Origin: Nocardia sp. NRRL S-836
GTDB taxonomy: Bacteria; Actinomycetota; Actinomycetes; Mycobacteriales; Pseudonocardiaceae
Direction: 5' to 3'
DNA: 64,000 nt
Assembly: GCF_001279525.1 (NCBI RefSeq)
Contig: NZ_LGDY01000001.1
Location: 248,001 to 312,000, forward strand
Shown: positions 8,468-16,785 of the stretch, one piece after another
How the letters are laid out: every line of letters begins with the position of its first letter
How positions within the stretch are numbered: the first letter of the stretch is position 1
Position numbers and translations under genes: made by a program
The notes under the pieces: generated by a model
What the model was told of the DNA's origin: nothing
Database searches by the model: none
The model's input: the letters and a program-made list of their open reading frames with translations, nothing else

Positions 8468-11007
8468 CCCGGTGGTCGTTCGACGGCGCGCGATTCGTCG
8501 AGGAAGTACTCAAGCCCGTGCTGGACGGGTGGCGGCCGGACGAGGACCTGTTCCGGGTCTACCTGCTGCCTCCCGACGTCACCGATGACGCCGAGGTGCG
8601 AGCAGCGCTGGAGGAGATCGGGCGGCAGTTCGGCAAGCAGCAGTACCGCAACTTCCGCCGTGCGACGGAGCTCCTGCGGGGCCAGCACGAAGCGGCGTGC
8701 GCGACCCTGCTGGACCCGGTGTCGCGCCAGGAACACCGGGCGCGGGTCGCCGCGCGCGCGATCAAGCTCACCGATGCGGTGCGCCAGCGCTGCCAGGGTG
8801 CGCCTGGCCTGCCGCCCGGCGAGGTGACCGCGCTCGCGCGCAGTTTGAAGGTGGCACGCGGGGCGGTCGTCGGGGCGCTGTCGTCGGTCGGCGGGCGCGA
8901 GCTGGCACCGGCCGACCTGGGTGACACACCGGAACCCGCGGGGTGGGTCGAGGCACGGGGCCACCTCGCGCAACTGCGGCGCGGCTCGCTGTGGGACTAC
9001 CTGACCGACCTGGGCGGTACCGCCACGACCGCGGCCCGGCTCTCGGCTCGCCGGGACAAGCTGCGGGTCTCCCGCTCGTCCGACACCACATCCGAAACGA
9101 CGCTGCTGCGTCTCGTGCAGCAGTGGCTCGAAGGGGGCAACCTGACCGCGGTGCTGCGGTTCGAGCTGCTGAGCACGCTGGCCGATCACGCCGCGTACAG
9201 CTACGCCGAGGCGGCGAAGGCCGCTCACGCCGCTGCCCACCGGCTGGCACCGCTCGGTGTCGACGTCAAGCCCGACGCGGTCGCGTACGCCGTGTGGTGC
9301 GCCCGCCGCTTCACCGCGGCCGAGAGCCAGCCGGCCTGGCAGGAGCACTACCAGCACGCGGTGCGCGAGCTGCGGCTGCGCGCCGCGCTGACCGTGCTGG
9401 AACAGCAGCCGAACCTGCCGGAGGGCTGGCAGGAGCACCGCACGGCCCTCGCCGCCCGGCTGTCCGAGCTGGACGCCGAGCTGGCCAGGTGTGAGGCGCT
9501 GGAGGGCTCCGACCCGGAGGCGGCGGTGGCCGGGTACCTGCGCGTCCGCGAGCACCTCGCCGACAGCCGGATCGACGCGGCGGTACGCCGGTGCCGGCCC
9601 GCACCTCCGCGGTCGGCCACCGCACGCGTGCAGAACGGTGGCGTCGCCGTGTCGTGGTCGCGCAGCACCTCGACAGCCGGACACATCGGCTACCGGGTCA
9701 CGCGAGGTACCACGGTGGTCTGCGACGAGACGACGGCATGCGAGTACGTCGACGACCAGGCACCGAACGGAACACGGCTGAAGTACTCGGTGCACACCCT
9801 GCGCGACGGCAACCCGTCGGCGGCACCGGCCCGCACGACAGCGGTCGTCGTCCTCGGTGAGGTGACCGGACTGGAGCTGCGCGGTGAACCCGACCGGATC
9901 ACCGGGCGCTGGAAGCTACCGCGCGGCGCGAGTGGTGTGACCGTGACCCGCGACGGAAGCGCCGTGCGCGACGCAGGTGCCGAGTCGTTCAGCGACAACG
10001 CCGTCCGGCCAGGCCAGGTGCACGAGTACCTGGTGCGCACGCGGTACCGGCAGTCGGACGGAACCCAGGAGACGAGCGACGGCGTACGCGCGGCGGCGAG
10101 CTGCCAGGAGGTGCCGGTCGCCGTCACCGACCTCGTCGCCGAGTTCGAGGACGACGAGGTCGTGGCGCGGTGGACACCACCACCGCGCGGGAACGTCGAG
10201 CTGTTCGAGCTGCGTGACGGCGAGGAGCCACCTGCCCTCGACATCGTACCGGCGGCTCGGGCGCGCGACTGCGGAATCCCGTTGCGCCCGAGCGGGATCA
10301 GCACGTCAGGTCAGCTGCGTGCGCGGCCCGTCTCACCGGGACGGCGGCGGACGATCGTGCCGGTCACCGTCCTCGGGGACCTCGCCGCGATCGGAAAGCC
10401 GTGCGACCTCGACCCGAGGCAGAGCTCGGTCCGATCGCTGCGCGCCGACCGCTTCGGTTCGACCGTGCGGCTCACGTGGGAGTGGCCGGCGGGCGCGACC
10501 GGCGCGCGGATCGTGTGGAGGGCGGACGGAAAACCGCACGGTCCCACCGACACCGCGGCCGCCCACGTGGACATCACGCGGGTGGCGTACGACAGCCGCG
10601 GGCTTTCGGTCTCCATACCGCCCGGCGACTACTGGTTCGGCGTCTGCACAACGGTCACCAGCGACGGTGTGCGCAGCTTCGGTCCGCTGGTCCTGCGCAG
10701 GGAGTCAGCCACCGGGACGGCTCGGTACACGGTCGAGCCCGGTTCCCGCTTCCCGCGCAGGAAACCCCGGCTGGTGGTGGAGAGCGAGCACGACGTGCCG
10801 CCACTGGTGCTGCTGGCCAAGTCCGGGGTTCGGCCGATGGACTCGCACGACGGTGAGGTGCTGCTTCGCGTGACGGGTGGTCCGGCACCCCTCGCGGTGG
10901 AGTTCGACGTGCCGGGGCATCTGCGCAAACCCGTGGTGCTGCGGGCGTTCTCCGAGGACGACCGCGTGGTCCTCGTCCCGTCCAGACCCGACCGGCTCAG
11001 CCTGTGA
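8464..11007 (+). CDS. Fn3-repeat protein with degenerate J-like N-terminus
   Basis: An 847-aa protein starting at a GTG that overlaps the Hsp70 stop (GTGA). Residues about 1-110 (VLKPVLDGWRPDEDLFRVYLL, then AALEEIGRQFGKQQYRNF and CATLLDPVSRQEH) have the helix layout and terminal LLDP-type segment of J-domain-like proteins, but the HPD motif is absent. A helical, Arg/Ala-rich middle (about 110-375) follows. From about residue 380 there are four or so fibronectin-III-like beta-sandwich repeats with WxxP/VTW-type strands (GVAVSWSRS, RITGRWKLPRG, EVVARWTPPP, VRLTWEWP). There is no signal peptide or TM segment, so it is predicted cytoplasmic, which is unusual for Fn3 repeats. It probably acts as an adaptor between Hsp70 and the GTPases (inference). 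Confidence 0.75.
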   Translation: MTRWSFDGARFVEEVLKPVLDGWRPDEDLFRVYLLPPDVTDDAEVRAALEEIGRQFGKQQYRNFRRATELLRGQHEAACATLLDPVSRQEHRARVAARAIKLTDAVRQRCQGAPGLPPGEVTALARSLKVARGAVVGALSSVGGRELAPADLGDTPEPAGWVEARGHLAQLRRGSLWDYLTDLGGTATTAARLSARRDKLRVSRSSDTTSETTLLRLVQQWLEGGNLTAVLRFELLSTLADHAAYSYAEAAKAAHAAAHRLAPLGVDVKPDAVAYAVWCARRFTAAESQPAWQEHYQHAVRELRLRAALTVLEQQPNLPEGWQEHRTALAARLSELDAELARCEALEGSDPEAAVAGYLRVREHLADSRIDAAVRRCRPAPPRSATARVQNGGVAVSWSRSTSTAGHIGYRVTRGTTVVCDETTACEYVDDQAPNGTRLKYSVHTLRDGNPSAAPARTTAVVVLGEVTGLELRGEPDRITGRWKLPRGASGVTVTRDGSAVRDAGAESFSDNAVRPGQVHEYLVRTRYRQSDGTQETSDGVRAAASCQEVPVAVTDLVAEFEDDEVVARWTPPPRGNVELFELRDGEEPPALDIVPAARARDCGIPLRPSGISTSGQLRARPVSPGRRRTIVPVTVLGDLAAIGKPCDLDPRQSSVRSLRADRFGSTVRLTWEWPAGATGARIVWRADGKPHGPTDTAAAHVDITRVAYDSRGLSVSIPPGDYWFGVCTTVTSDGVRSFGPLVLRRESATGTARYTVEPGSRFPRRKPRLVVESEHDVPPLVLLAKSGVRPMDSHDGEVLLRVTGGPAPLAVEFDVPGHLRKPVVLRAFSEDDRVVLVPSRPDRLSL

Positions 11008-12113
11008 GGTCCACTGTGAACTGTCCGTACTGCTGGACCGAGCACCGGCGCGGTGACCTGCACATCCGCTGCGGGGAGCGGTGCGAGCACAAGGGCGAGG
11101 CGTTCCCGGCGCGCAAGCTCAAGAAGGGCAGGTGTCCCCACGGGATGCCGGCCCAGACGGGCCGGAGGTGCCCGGCGTGCGGCAAGACGCTGGAGAGCGA
11201 GTACCTCGACAGCGGTGGCCGCAACATCGCCGTGATCGGCTCAGCCGACTCGGGCAAGAGCACCTGGGTCGGCGTGCTCGTGCACGAGCTGCAGCGGGGG
11301 CAGGTGAACGAGCGGTTCAGCGGCATGTCGCTCAGCCTGGTCGGCGACCGGTCGCGCGACCGCTACAGCCGGGACTTCGAGCAGCCGTTGTTCCAGGACA
11401 GCAGGACGGTCGACAGCACCCGCACCGCGCGGGTCCTGACGCCGGAGCCGCTCATCTTCAGCCTGCGGTTCAAGAAGGCCGGCCTGCTCGGGACCACCAG
11501 GGTCGACCCGGTCGTCACGGTCTTCTACGACACCGCCGGCGAGGACGTCGCCCGTGCGGAGTCGATGGACCTGCTGACCAGCTACCTCAACGCCGCCGAG
11601 GGCATCGTCCTGCTCCTCGACCCGGTGCAGATGCCGAAGATCAGGGCCATGGTCGGCACCACCGGCGAGAAGACCGAGTACACCGAGCAGCTGCACGTGG
11701 TCGACCGGCTCGGTGAACTGCTCAGAGAACGCCGCGGTGCGTCGGCGGGCGCGTTGCTGCGCACCCCGATCGCCATCGCGCTCACCAAGCTCGACCTGTT
11801 GCGCGACACCATCGACGCCCAGTCGCCGCTGCGCCAGCCGTCCCGGCACGACGGCCTCTACGACGAAGCGGACGGGCTCGACGTGCACGAGGAGATCCGC
11901 GGCTGGCTGGACCGGTGGTACGACCCGGCGTTCGACCGCACGGTCGGCACGACGTTCAAGCACTACCGGTACTTCGGGTTGTCGGCGCTCGGCGCGCCAC
12001 CCGTCGACCGCAACCGGCTCGCGCCAGGTGGCGTGCACCCCTATCGGCTGGAGGAACCGATGCTGTGGCTGCTTTCCCGGTTCGGCGCGATCAAGGCTCG
12101 GGGGAAGCGATGA
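11004..12113 (+). CDS. Zinc-ribbon TRAFAC-type GTPase (double-GTPase family member, soluble)
   Basis: A 369-aa protein beginning at a GTG that overlaps the previous stop. The N-terminus holds cysteine pairs of zinc ribbons (CPYC at 7-10, CGERC at 23-27, CPHG then CPAC at 44-59). The P-loop GTPase domain follows: GSADSGKST (79-87), a G3-like DTAGED (176-181) and a G4 motif TKLD (261-264). No TM segment is seen. This matches the predicted double-GTPase type found next to GAP1 proteins in actinobacterial conflict-system clusters. An ATGA overlap links it to the GAP1 gene, so the two products are probably made in fixed ratio. Nucleotide specificity (GTP) rests on the TKxD motif. Confidence 0.82.
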   Translation: MRSTVNCPYCWTEHRRGDLHIRCGERCEHKGEAFPARKLKKGRCPHGMPAQTGRRCPACGKTLESEYLDSGGRNIAVIGSADSGKSTWVGVLVHELQRGQVNERFSGMSLSLVGDRSRDRYSRDFEQPLFQDSRTVDSTRTARVLTPEPLIFSLRFKKAGLLGTTRVDPVVTVFYDTAGEDVARAESMDLLTSYLNAAEGIVLLLDPVQMPKIRAMVGTTGEKTEYTEQLHVVDRLGELLRERRGASAGALLRTPIAIALTKLDLLRDTIDAQSPLRQPSRHDGLYDEADGLDVHEEIRGWLDRWYDPAFDRTVGTTFKHYRYFGLSALGAPPVDRNRLAPGGVHPYRLEEPMLWLLSRFGAIKARGKR

Positions 12114-14353
12114 CCGTCCGCCAGCTGCACTACACCTCCTGCGAGGACGGCACGGAGGGCATCCAGGGCTTCCAGGTGGCCGCGATCTCCGACGGCGCAC
12201 CCAAACCGCTGGTGGACCTCGCCATCAGGACGAGTGCCTACGAAGCGGGACCGGAGCTCGTGGCTCGCATGGAGCGGGACACGCCGGACACCTTCCCCGT
12301 GGCGTTCGGCTACGCACCGTCCGGCCGGAGCGCGGTGTTGTTCCAGAGCCGGTACCTCGGCACCGACTTCACCGGCCGGACCGGCAACTACTTCGCGCAC
12401 GCGCTGCTGTTCGACGACGTCGAACGGGAGCTCGGCGCGACGTTGCCGATCGAGCTGTGGCGCAGCCCGTTGTGGGTGCACCGGCGCTCGGACGGCCCAG
12501 GTCTGCCCGCGGTGACCACGCTGAGCCCCGGTTGCGCTGCCGACCTCGCCGCCACGCGGCGTTTCCTGACCACGGGCGGGCACCTCGCACGGCTCGGCCA
12601 CCTGCTCGCCGAGCTCCAGGCTGTGCTCGCGGGCGGGCGCGGGCGGCTCGTGCTCGTCGTGCCCGGCGCCGAGGACGCGATGCGCTGGCTGGCCGCGGTG
12701 TGCCGTTCGCTACCACCGCAGATCGCCAAGCTGGTCTCGTTCATCACCTACACCTCGCGCCCGGAGGAGGCGGGTGTGCTGCTCGCCTGCACCACCCCGG
12801 ACGTCCGGCTGCCCGCGTACGGCGACTTCACCGCCGTCGACCTGACCGGTGGTGCCCGGCCCGGCCCGGGAACCAGGTACTCGAGCGTGCTGACCCAGCT
12901 GTGGGAGGCGGGAGCCGCGGACGAGGCACTGGCGTTCGCCGCGCACGCCGATCCCGCGGTGCCCGCGGGCGAGCTGGAGCAGCTCGCCACGCTGCTGGAG
13001 TTCCAGTTCGACCTGCAGGTCACCACCCCGGTGGACGACACCCTGCTGGCGGCGCTGCACCTCGCCGTCGCGCGGCTGCCGCACCGGTTGTCCCCGCAGG
13101 CCTGGCAACGCGTCGCCGACCACGTGCAGGACCACGGCGGTCCGCACCGCCTCGACGGCTGGTCGGACGTCCTGCGGGCGGCGGCCCAGCAGGGCGAGCC
13201 CGTGCCCGCGACGCTCTACGGGACGTACTTCATCGCGGCGCTCGGCTCGACCCAGCAGGTGTGGCTGCCGAAGCTCGACGCGGCGGACCTGGAGGACGTC
13301 GCGGAGCACACGGTTGTTCCCGCTCTGTCCGGCAGGACAGTGGCGCAACGCCTGGGCGAACACCGGGAGCTGCGCGACGCGGTGGTCCGGGTGCTGGAAC
13401 GCCGGCTCGCCGACCCGAGTGAGCTCCGCCGGCTCGCCACCTCCTTGTCGGAGCCGTCCGCGCAGGCACTGGCGTCCGGCGCGCGAGGCAGGTTGCTGCT
13501 GCTCACCGACCTGGTGCTGGCTCGTGGGCGGACGAAGGACCCGGTGCAGGTCCTGTCCAAGGCGGCCCGCCTGCCCGAGGCGGAGTGGCAGCACCTCGGC
13601 AGCGTCCTGTGGCCGGGCGATCTGCCGGCGGACGACTGCCTGCGGTTGCTGACCGCCGTGCCGGCACCGGTGCTCATCGGAGCGGGGCTTGCGCGGCGCG
13701 TCACCGAGACCGCGATCGCGCTCTCGGCGGGGTCGCACGTCGGCCCGGACACGCACAAGCTCATCGACGCGCTGCTGCGCTCACCGTTGGCCAACGACCT
13801 CCAACCGCGTGACCACGACGCACTGCACGCGGTCAGGCGGATCGCGCACTTCTCGGCCGCCACACCGGACCTGGCGTCGAGCGAGGCGGTGTCGGCGGGC
13901 CTGGCCACGGCGCGGCAGCTGCCCGGCGAGCTGCGCGAGCAGCTGACGGCGAGCATCGCGTCGTTCGTGTTGCGCGGCGATCCGTTGCTGCACCAGGAGC
14001 TCCTGGAGCTGGCGCTGAGCGAGCACGCGGCGCTGTTCCTGCCCGCCTACCAGGCCGCGGTGCGCGCCGATCTGGCCACCGCGCCACCACCGCGGGTGGC
14101 CGGCGTGATCGTCGGCTGGCGGCTGATCGACAACGCGGTGGTGCGCCGGCAGCTGGAGAACGACGTGCTCCCGGCCGCGCTGCGCCGCAGAAGGGGCCGG
14201 CAGCTCGACAAGATCGGCACCGCTCTGCGGCGGACGGGCGACCACCTCGGGGTGCCCGCTCCACGGGTGGGCTGGGAGAAGTGGTGGCAGAGCTGGCGGC
14301 TCACGCACGAGCGCCGGGGCCTGCTGAGGCTGCTCGGACTGCGGAGGCGTTGA
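12110..14353 (+). CDS. GTPase-associated protein 1 (GAP1)-like protein
   Basis: A 747-aa protein whose ATG overlaps the GTPase stop. The N-terminal ~130 residues (QLHYTSCEDGTEGIQGFQV, then RTGNYFAHALLFDD) resemble the GAP1 N-terminal domain known from actinobacterial GTPase clusters. The rest is a long alpha-helical, Leu/Ala/Arg-rich scaffold without catalytic motifs that I recognise. No signal peptide or TM segment is visible. GAP1 proteins are defined by constant linkage to the zinc-ribbon GTPases flanking them here, and are thought to be regulatory or effector partners of those GTPases. The biochemical role is unproven. Confidence 0.72.
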   Translation: MTVRQLHYTSCEDGTEGIQGFQVAAISDGAPKPLVDLAIRTSAYEAGPELVARMERDTPDTFPVAFGYAPSGRSAVLFQSRYLGTDFTGRTGNYFAHALLFDDVERELGATLPIELWRSPLWVHRRSDGPGLPAVTTLSPGCAADLAATRRFLTTGGHLARLGHLLAELQAVLAGGRGRLVLVVPGAEDAMRWLAAVCRSLPPQIAKLVSFITYTSRPEEAGVLLACTTPDVRLPAYGDFTAVDLTGGARPGPGTRYSSVLTQLWEAGAADEALAFAAHADPAVPAGELEQLATLLEFQFDLQVTTPVDDTLLAALHLAVARLPHRLSPQAWQRVADHVQDHGGPHRLDGWSDVLRAAAQQGEPVPATLYGTYFIAALGSTQQVWLPKLDAADLEDVAEHTVVPALSGRTVAQRLGEHRELRDAVVRVLERRLADPSELRRLATSLSEPSAQALASGARGRLLLLTDLVLARGRTKDPVQVLSKAARLPEAEWQHLGSVLWPGDLPADDCLRLLTAVPAPVLIGAGLARRVTETAIALSAGSHVGPDTHKLIDALLRSPLANDLQPRDHDALHAVRRIAHFSAATPDLASSEAVSAGLATARQLPGELREQLTASIASFVLRGDPLLHQELLELALSEHAALFLPAYQAAVRADLATAPPPRVAGVIVGWRLIDNAVVRRQLENDVLPAALRRRRGRQLDKIGTALRRTGDHLGVPAPRVGWEKWWQSWRLTHERRGLLRLLGLRRR

Positions 14354-14355
14354 CC

Positions 14356-15957
14356 GTGTACGTGGTGCTGGCCATCGTGTTCCTCGTCGTCGCCTGCTCG
14401 GTCGGCCCGTACGTGCTCGGACTGGCCATCGTGGGCGCCGCCGCCGTCGCGTTCTTCGTCGGTGTGGTCGAGTACGTCACCGCGGCCACGGCCGGGTTCA
14501 CCCCGACCGGCCCGATCGGCCACCTGGGGTGCGAGCCGCCCGAGGAGTCCGAGGACGGCCCCGACCCCGCCTACCGCAGCTACTACGCGGGTCCCGTTCT
14601 GCTCGACTACGGCAAGGTGCTGTCGCAGACGTTCGGCCAGATGTGGTCGAAGGTCGTCATGGGCAAGCGGCACGCGGAAACCGGGGTCGTGGTCCCCTCC
14701 GTCAACGACAAGGTGTGGAACTGGGTCAAGTACTCGACGATGCCGAAGCCGGTGATCGTGCCGATCGCCGCCGCGATCACCGTCGGCCTGGTCGTGGGCA
14801 CGGTGGGGGCGATGCTGTTCGTCGGCGTCTCGTCGGTGCTCTTCCTGGCCTTGCTGGTCGTGCTCGTGGTGGTGGCGCTGCTCACCGCCGGTGGCTCCAG
14901 GCTGCTCGAACTGACGCTGCTCTTCCTGCGTGGCATCACCGTCGAATGCCCCACCTGCCACGACAAGGTGACTCGGCCGATCTACCGCTGCGGCAGCTGC
15001 AGCGCAGCGCACCGCAAGCTGGTGCCGGGTCTGACCGGGGTCCTGCACCGCACGTGCCGGTGCCACACCGTGCTGCCCACGTTGCTGATGCTCGGCAAGA
15101 CGAAGCTCAGGGCGCAGTGCCCGGACTGCAGCGGGCAGCTGCCGTTGAAGGGCCTCGAAGCCCCGACGGTGCACATCCCGGTGATCGCGGGGCCCACCGC
15201 GGGCAAGTCGGTCTACATGCACAGCGCGATCTCGCGGCTCATGCTGCTGGGCAACGGGTTCGAGTTCGCCGACCAGCGGGCCAAGGACGACTTCGCGCTC
15301 AACCTGCAGCGCGGCTACCAGGACGACCCGAGCCGTTCGGTGAAGACGGTGCAGCTGCGCCCGCGTGCCTACAACGTCTACGTCGGCGCCGAAGGCAGCC
15401 GGGCACGGCGGCTGCTCTACCTCTACGACCCCGCCGGTGAGGTGGTGGAGCGGGCCGACCACCTCGCGGACACGCAGTTCCTCAAGTTCACCAAGGGCAT
15501 CGTCTTCATCGTGGACCCGTTCTCCCTGCGCCAGGTCCGCTCCGAAACGTCCAGGGCGGTGCTGGGGCGGGTCCGCGCGTCCAACACGGCACCGAAGGAC
15601 GTGCTTGAACGGTTTGTCGAGGCGATGCGGGAGAAGGGGGCGGCCAAGCGCGGCAACCGGATCACGATCCCCCTCGCGGTCGTGCTGACCAAGGCGGACG
15701 GGCTGCTCGACGCCGAGGGCGCCGCCCACCCGTACGCCGGTGCCGCGGAGGCCGGTTCGCACGACGATGCCGTGCGCGCCTGGCTCATCGCTGTCGGTCA
15801 GCGCGACCTGGTGGCGTCGCTGGACAACCACTTCTCCGCGGTGTCGTACTTCGTCGTCAGCTACCAGGACGCGCGCACGGTCGCCCCGCACGGCCAAGTC
15901 GTCAACGACGACCCGGCCGCACCGGTGATGTGGCTGCTGAACAGGAAGGCGCGCTGA
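14356..15957 (+). CDS. Membrane zinc-ribbon GTPase (second double-GTPase)
   Basis: A 533-aa protein starting at a GTG 2 nt after the GAP1 stop; an in-frame TTG at 14350 would give an overlapping start. Hydrophobic segments cover about residues 2-40 and 133-178. They are followed by cysteine pairs (198/201, 212/215, 234/236, 255/258) forming zinc ribbons. The C-terminal P-loop domain has GPTAGKS (279-285), a G3-like DPAGE (358-362) and TKAD (445-448). The DPAGE replacing DTAGE separates it from the soluble GTPase at 11004. Membrane anchoring suggests it receives or relays the signal at the cytoplasmic face, near the vWA protein. Confidence 0.8.
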   Translation: MYVVLAIVFLVVACSVGPYVLGLAIVGAAAVAFFVGVVEYVTAATAGFTPTGPIGHLGCEPPEESEDGPDPAYRSYYAGPVLLDYGKVLSQTFGQMWSKVVMGKRHAETGVVVPSVNDKVWNWVKYSTMPKPVIVPIAAAITVGLVVGTVGAMLFVGVSSVLFLALLVVLVVVALLTAGGSRLLELTLLFLRGITVECPTCHDKVTRPIYRCGSCSAAHRKLVPGLTGVLHRTCRCHTVLPTLLMLGKTKLRAQCPDCSGQLPLKGLEAPTVHIPVIAGPTAGKSVYMHSAISRLMLLGNGFEFADQRAKDDFALNLQRGYQDDPSRSVKTVQLRPRAYNVYVGAEGSRARRLLYLYDPAGEVVERADHLADTQFLKFTKGIVFIVDPFSLRQVRSETSRAVLGRVRASNTAPKDVLERFVEAMREKGAAKRGNRITIPLAVVLTKADGLLDAEGAAHPYAGAAEAGSHDDAVRAWLIAVGQRDLVASLDNHFSAVSYFVVSYQDARTVAPHGQVVNDDPAAPVMWLLNRKAR

Positions 15958-16094
15958 TGAACGGATCTGTTCCGCGCTCGATCACCAGCGGCAGGCGGGT
16001 GGCGATGGCGCTCCTCGTCCTCGCCATGATCGCCACCGCGCTGCTGGTGGTGTGGCTGGTCGCGCTCGACGTCACGGCGCCGGTGGTGGTGTGA
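15957..16094 (+). CDS. 45-aa single-pass membrane peptide
   Basis: A short frame whose ATG overlaps the GTPase stop as ATGA, continuing the 4-nt coupling pattern of the operon. It encodes a basic N-terminus (RSITSGRR), then one strongly hydrophobic helix (VAMALLVLAMIATALLVVWL) and a short C-terminus ending in VVV. No family is recognised. The coupled start and membrane segment make it more than a chance frame. It may be a small regulator or accessory subunit of the adjacent membrane GTPase (inference). Its last 23 bp overlap the convergent grpE-like gene. Confidence 0.6.
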   Translation: MNGSVPRSITSGRRVAMALLVLAMIATALLVVWLVALDVTAPVVV

Positions 16095-16590
16095 CCTTGT
16101 GCAGCACGACCTCGGCGAACCGCACGACCCGCCCGTCCGCGCGGAAGCCGGGCTTGCGGTACTGCGCGATGCGGCCGTCGAGCGCGCCGTCGTCGGTCGG
16201 CAGCGTGCCCACCGCGCGCTGCTCCTGGCGGTCGAACTCGGCGCCCACCTCGGCGTGGAAGCGCTCGAAGCCCTGGCGTTCGAGCACCAGCAAGACGTCT
16301 TCGACGACCTCGCCGCACAGCTTCGCGAGGTCGTCCCCGTCGGGCTGTTCGCGCAGCGATGCGCCACGACCACCCCAGTCGTCGGCCAGTTTCATCAGCT
16401 CGCGCAACGCGGGTTGGACGGATCGCTGCGATTCCGCGTTGCGCAGCCGTTCGTTCTCCGCGTGCAGGCGATCCAGCACGCCGTTGAGGAACTTCGCCTG
16501 TTCGTGCAGGCCGGCGAGTTCCGAACGCATCGCCGCCAGGACTTCTTCGAGGTTTTCTTCCACCACGGCAGAATAGGCATTTCGGATCAT
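16072..16590 (-). CDS. GrpE-like nucleotide exchange factor of the operon's Hsp70
   Basis: A 172-aa protein on the strand opposite the operon. The N-terminal part is a long coiled coil (ENLEEVLAAMRSELAGLHEQ onward). The C-terminal part is the GrpE beta domain, ending in RIAQYRKPGFRADGRVVRFAEVVLHKV, which corresponds to the GYxxxxRVxRxAxVxV signature. GrpE proteins release ADP from Hsp70. Its presence beside a lid-less Hsp70, away from any dnaK/dnaJ operon, points to a private exchange factor. It converges on and overlaps the 45-aa gene, and a 12-bp inverted repeat sits just upstream of its start. Confidence 0.82.
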   Translation of the reverse strand: MIRNAYSAVVEENLEEVLAAMRSELAGLHEQAKFLNGVLDRLHAENERLRNAESQRSVQPALRELMKLADDWGGRGASLREQPDGDDLAKLCGEVVEDVLLVLERQGFERFHAEVGAEFDRQEQRAVGTLPTDDGALDGRIAQYRKPGFRADGRVVRFAEVVLHKVTPPPAP

Positions 16591-16603
16591 TTAATCAAGC
16601 CGA

Positions 16604-16636
16604 AAATGGTCTCGCAAAATTCGGGCGAGACCATTT
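16604..16636. promoter_or_regulatory. 12-bp inverted repeat with N9 spacer upstream of grpE-like gene
   Basis: Perfect arms AAATGGTCTCGC and GCGAGACCATTT separated by 9 nt, ending 14 nt before the grpE-like start. Arm length and the 9-nt spacer recall the geometry of the CIRCE heat-shock operator, but the sequence is not CIRCE. It could be an operator for a private repressor or an RNA hairpin in the leader. Confidence 0.6.
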
Positions 16637-16756
16637 CAACAATGTCCTAAAGCGCTGAATAACAGGTTTCACCAAGCCGCCGATTCGCAGCGGGTACGCC
16701 CCGGATCACCTCAGCCAGCACCGTCGAACGCGTCGAGCGACCGACCCCTGTACAAC

Positions 16757-16770
16757 TGGAACGTGTTCTA
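16757..16770. promoter_or_regulatory. KstR-like operator
   Basis: TGGAACGTGTTCTA fits TnnAACnnGTTnnA, the known 14-bp KstR motif, at all 8 fixed positions. It lies just upstream of a possible -10 (TACGCT, 16773-16778), 15 bp before the ATG at 16786, where a repressor would block transcription. Confidence 0.6.
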
Positions 16771-16785
16771 GTTACGCTACAGCGC

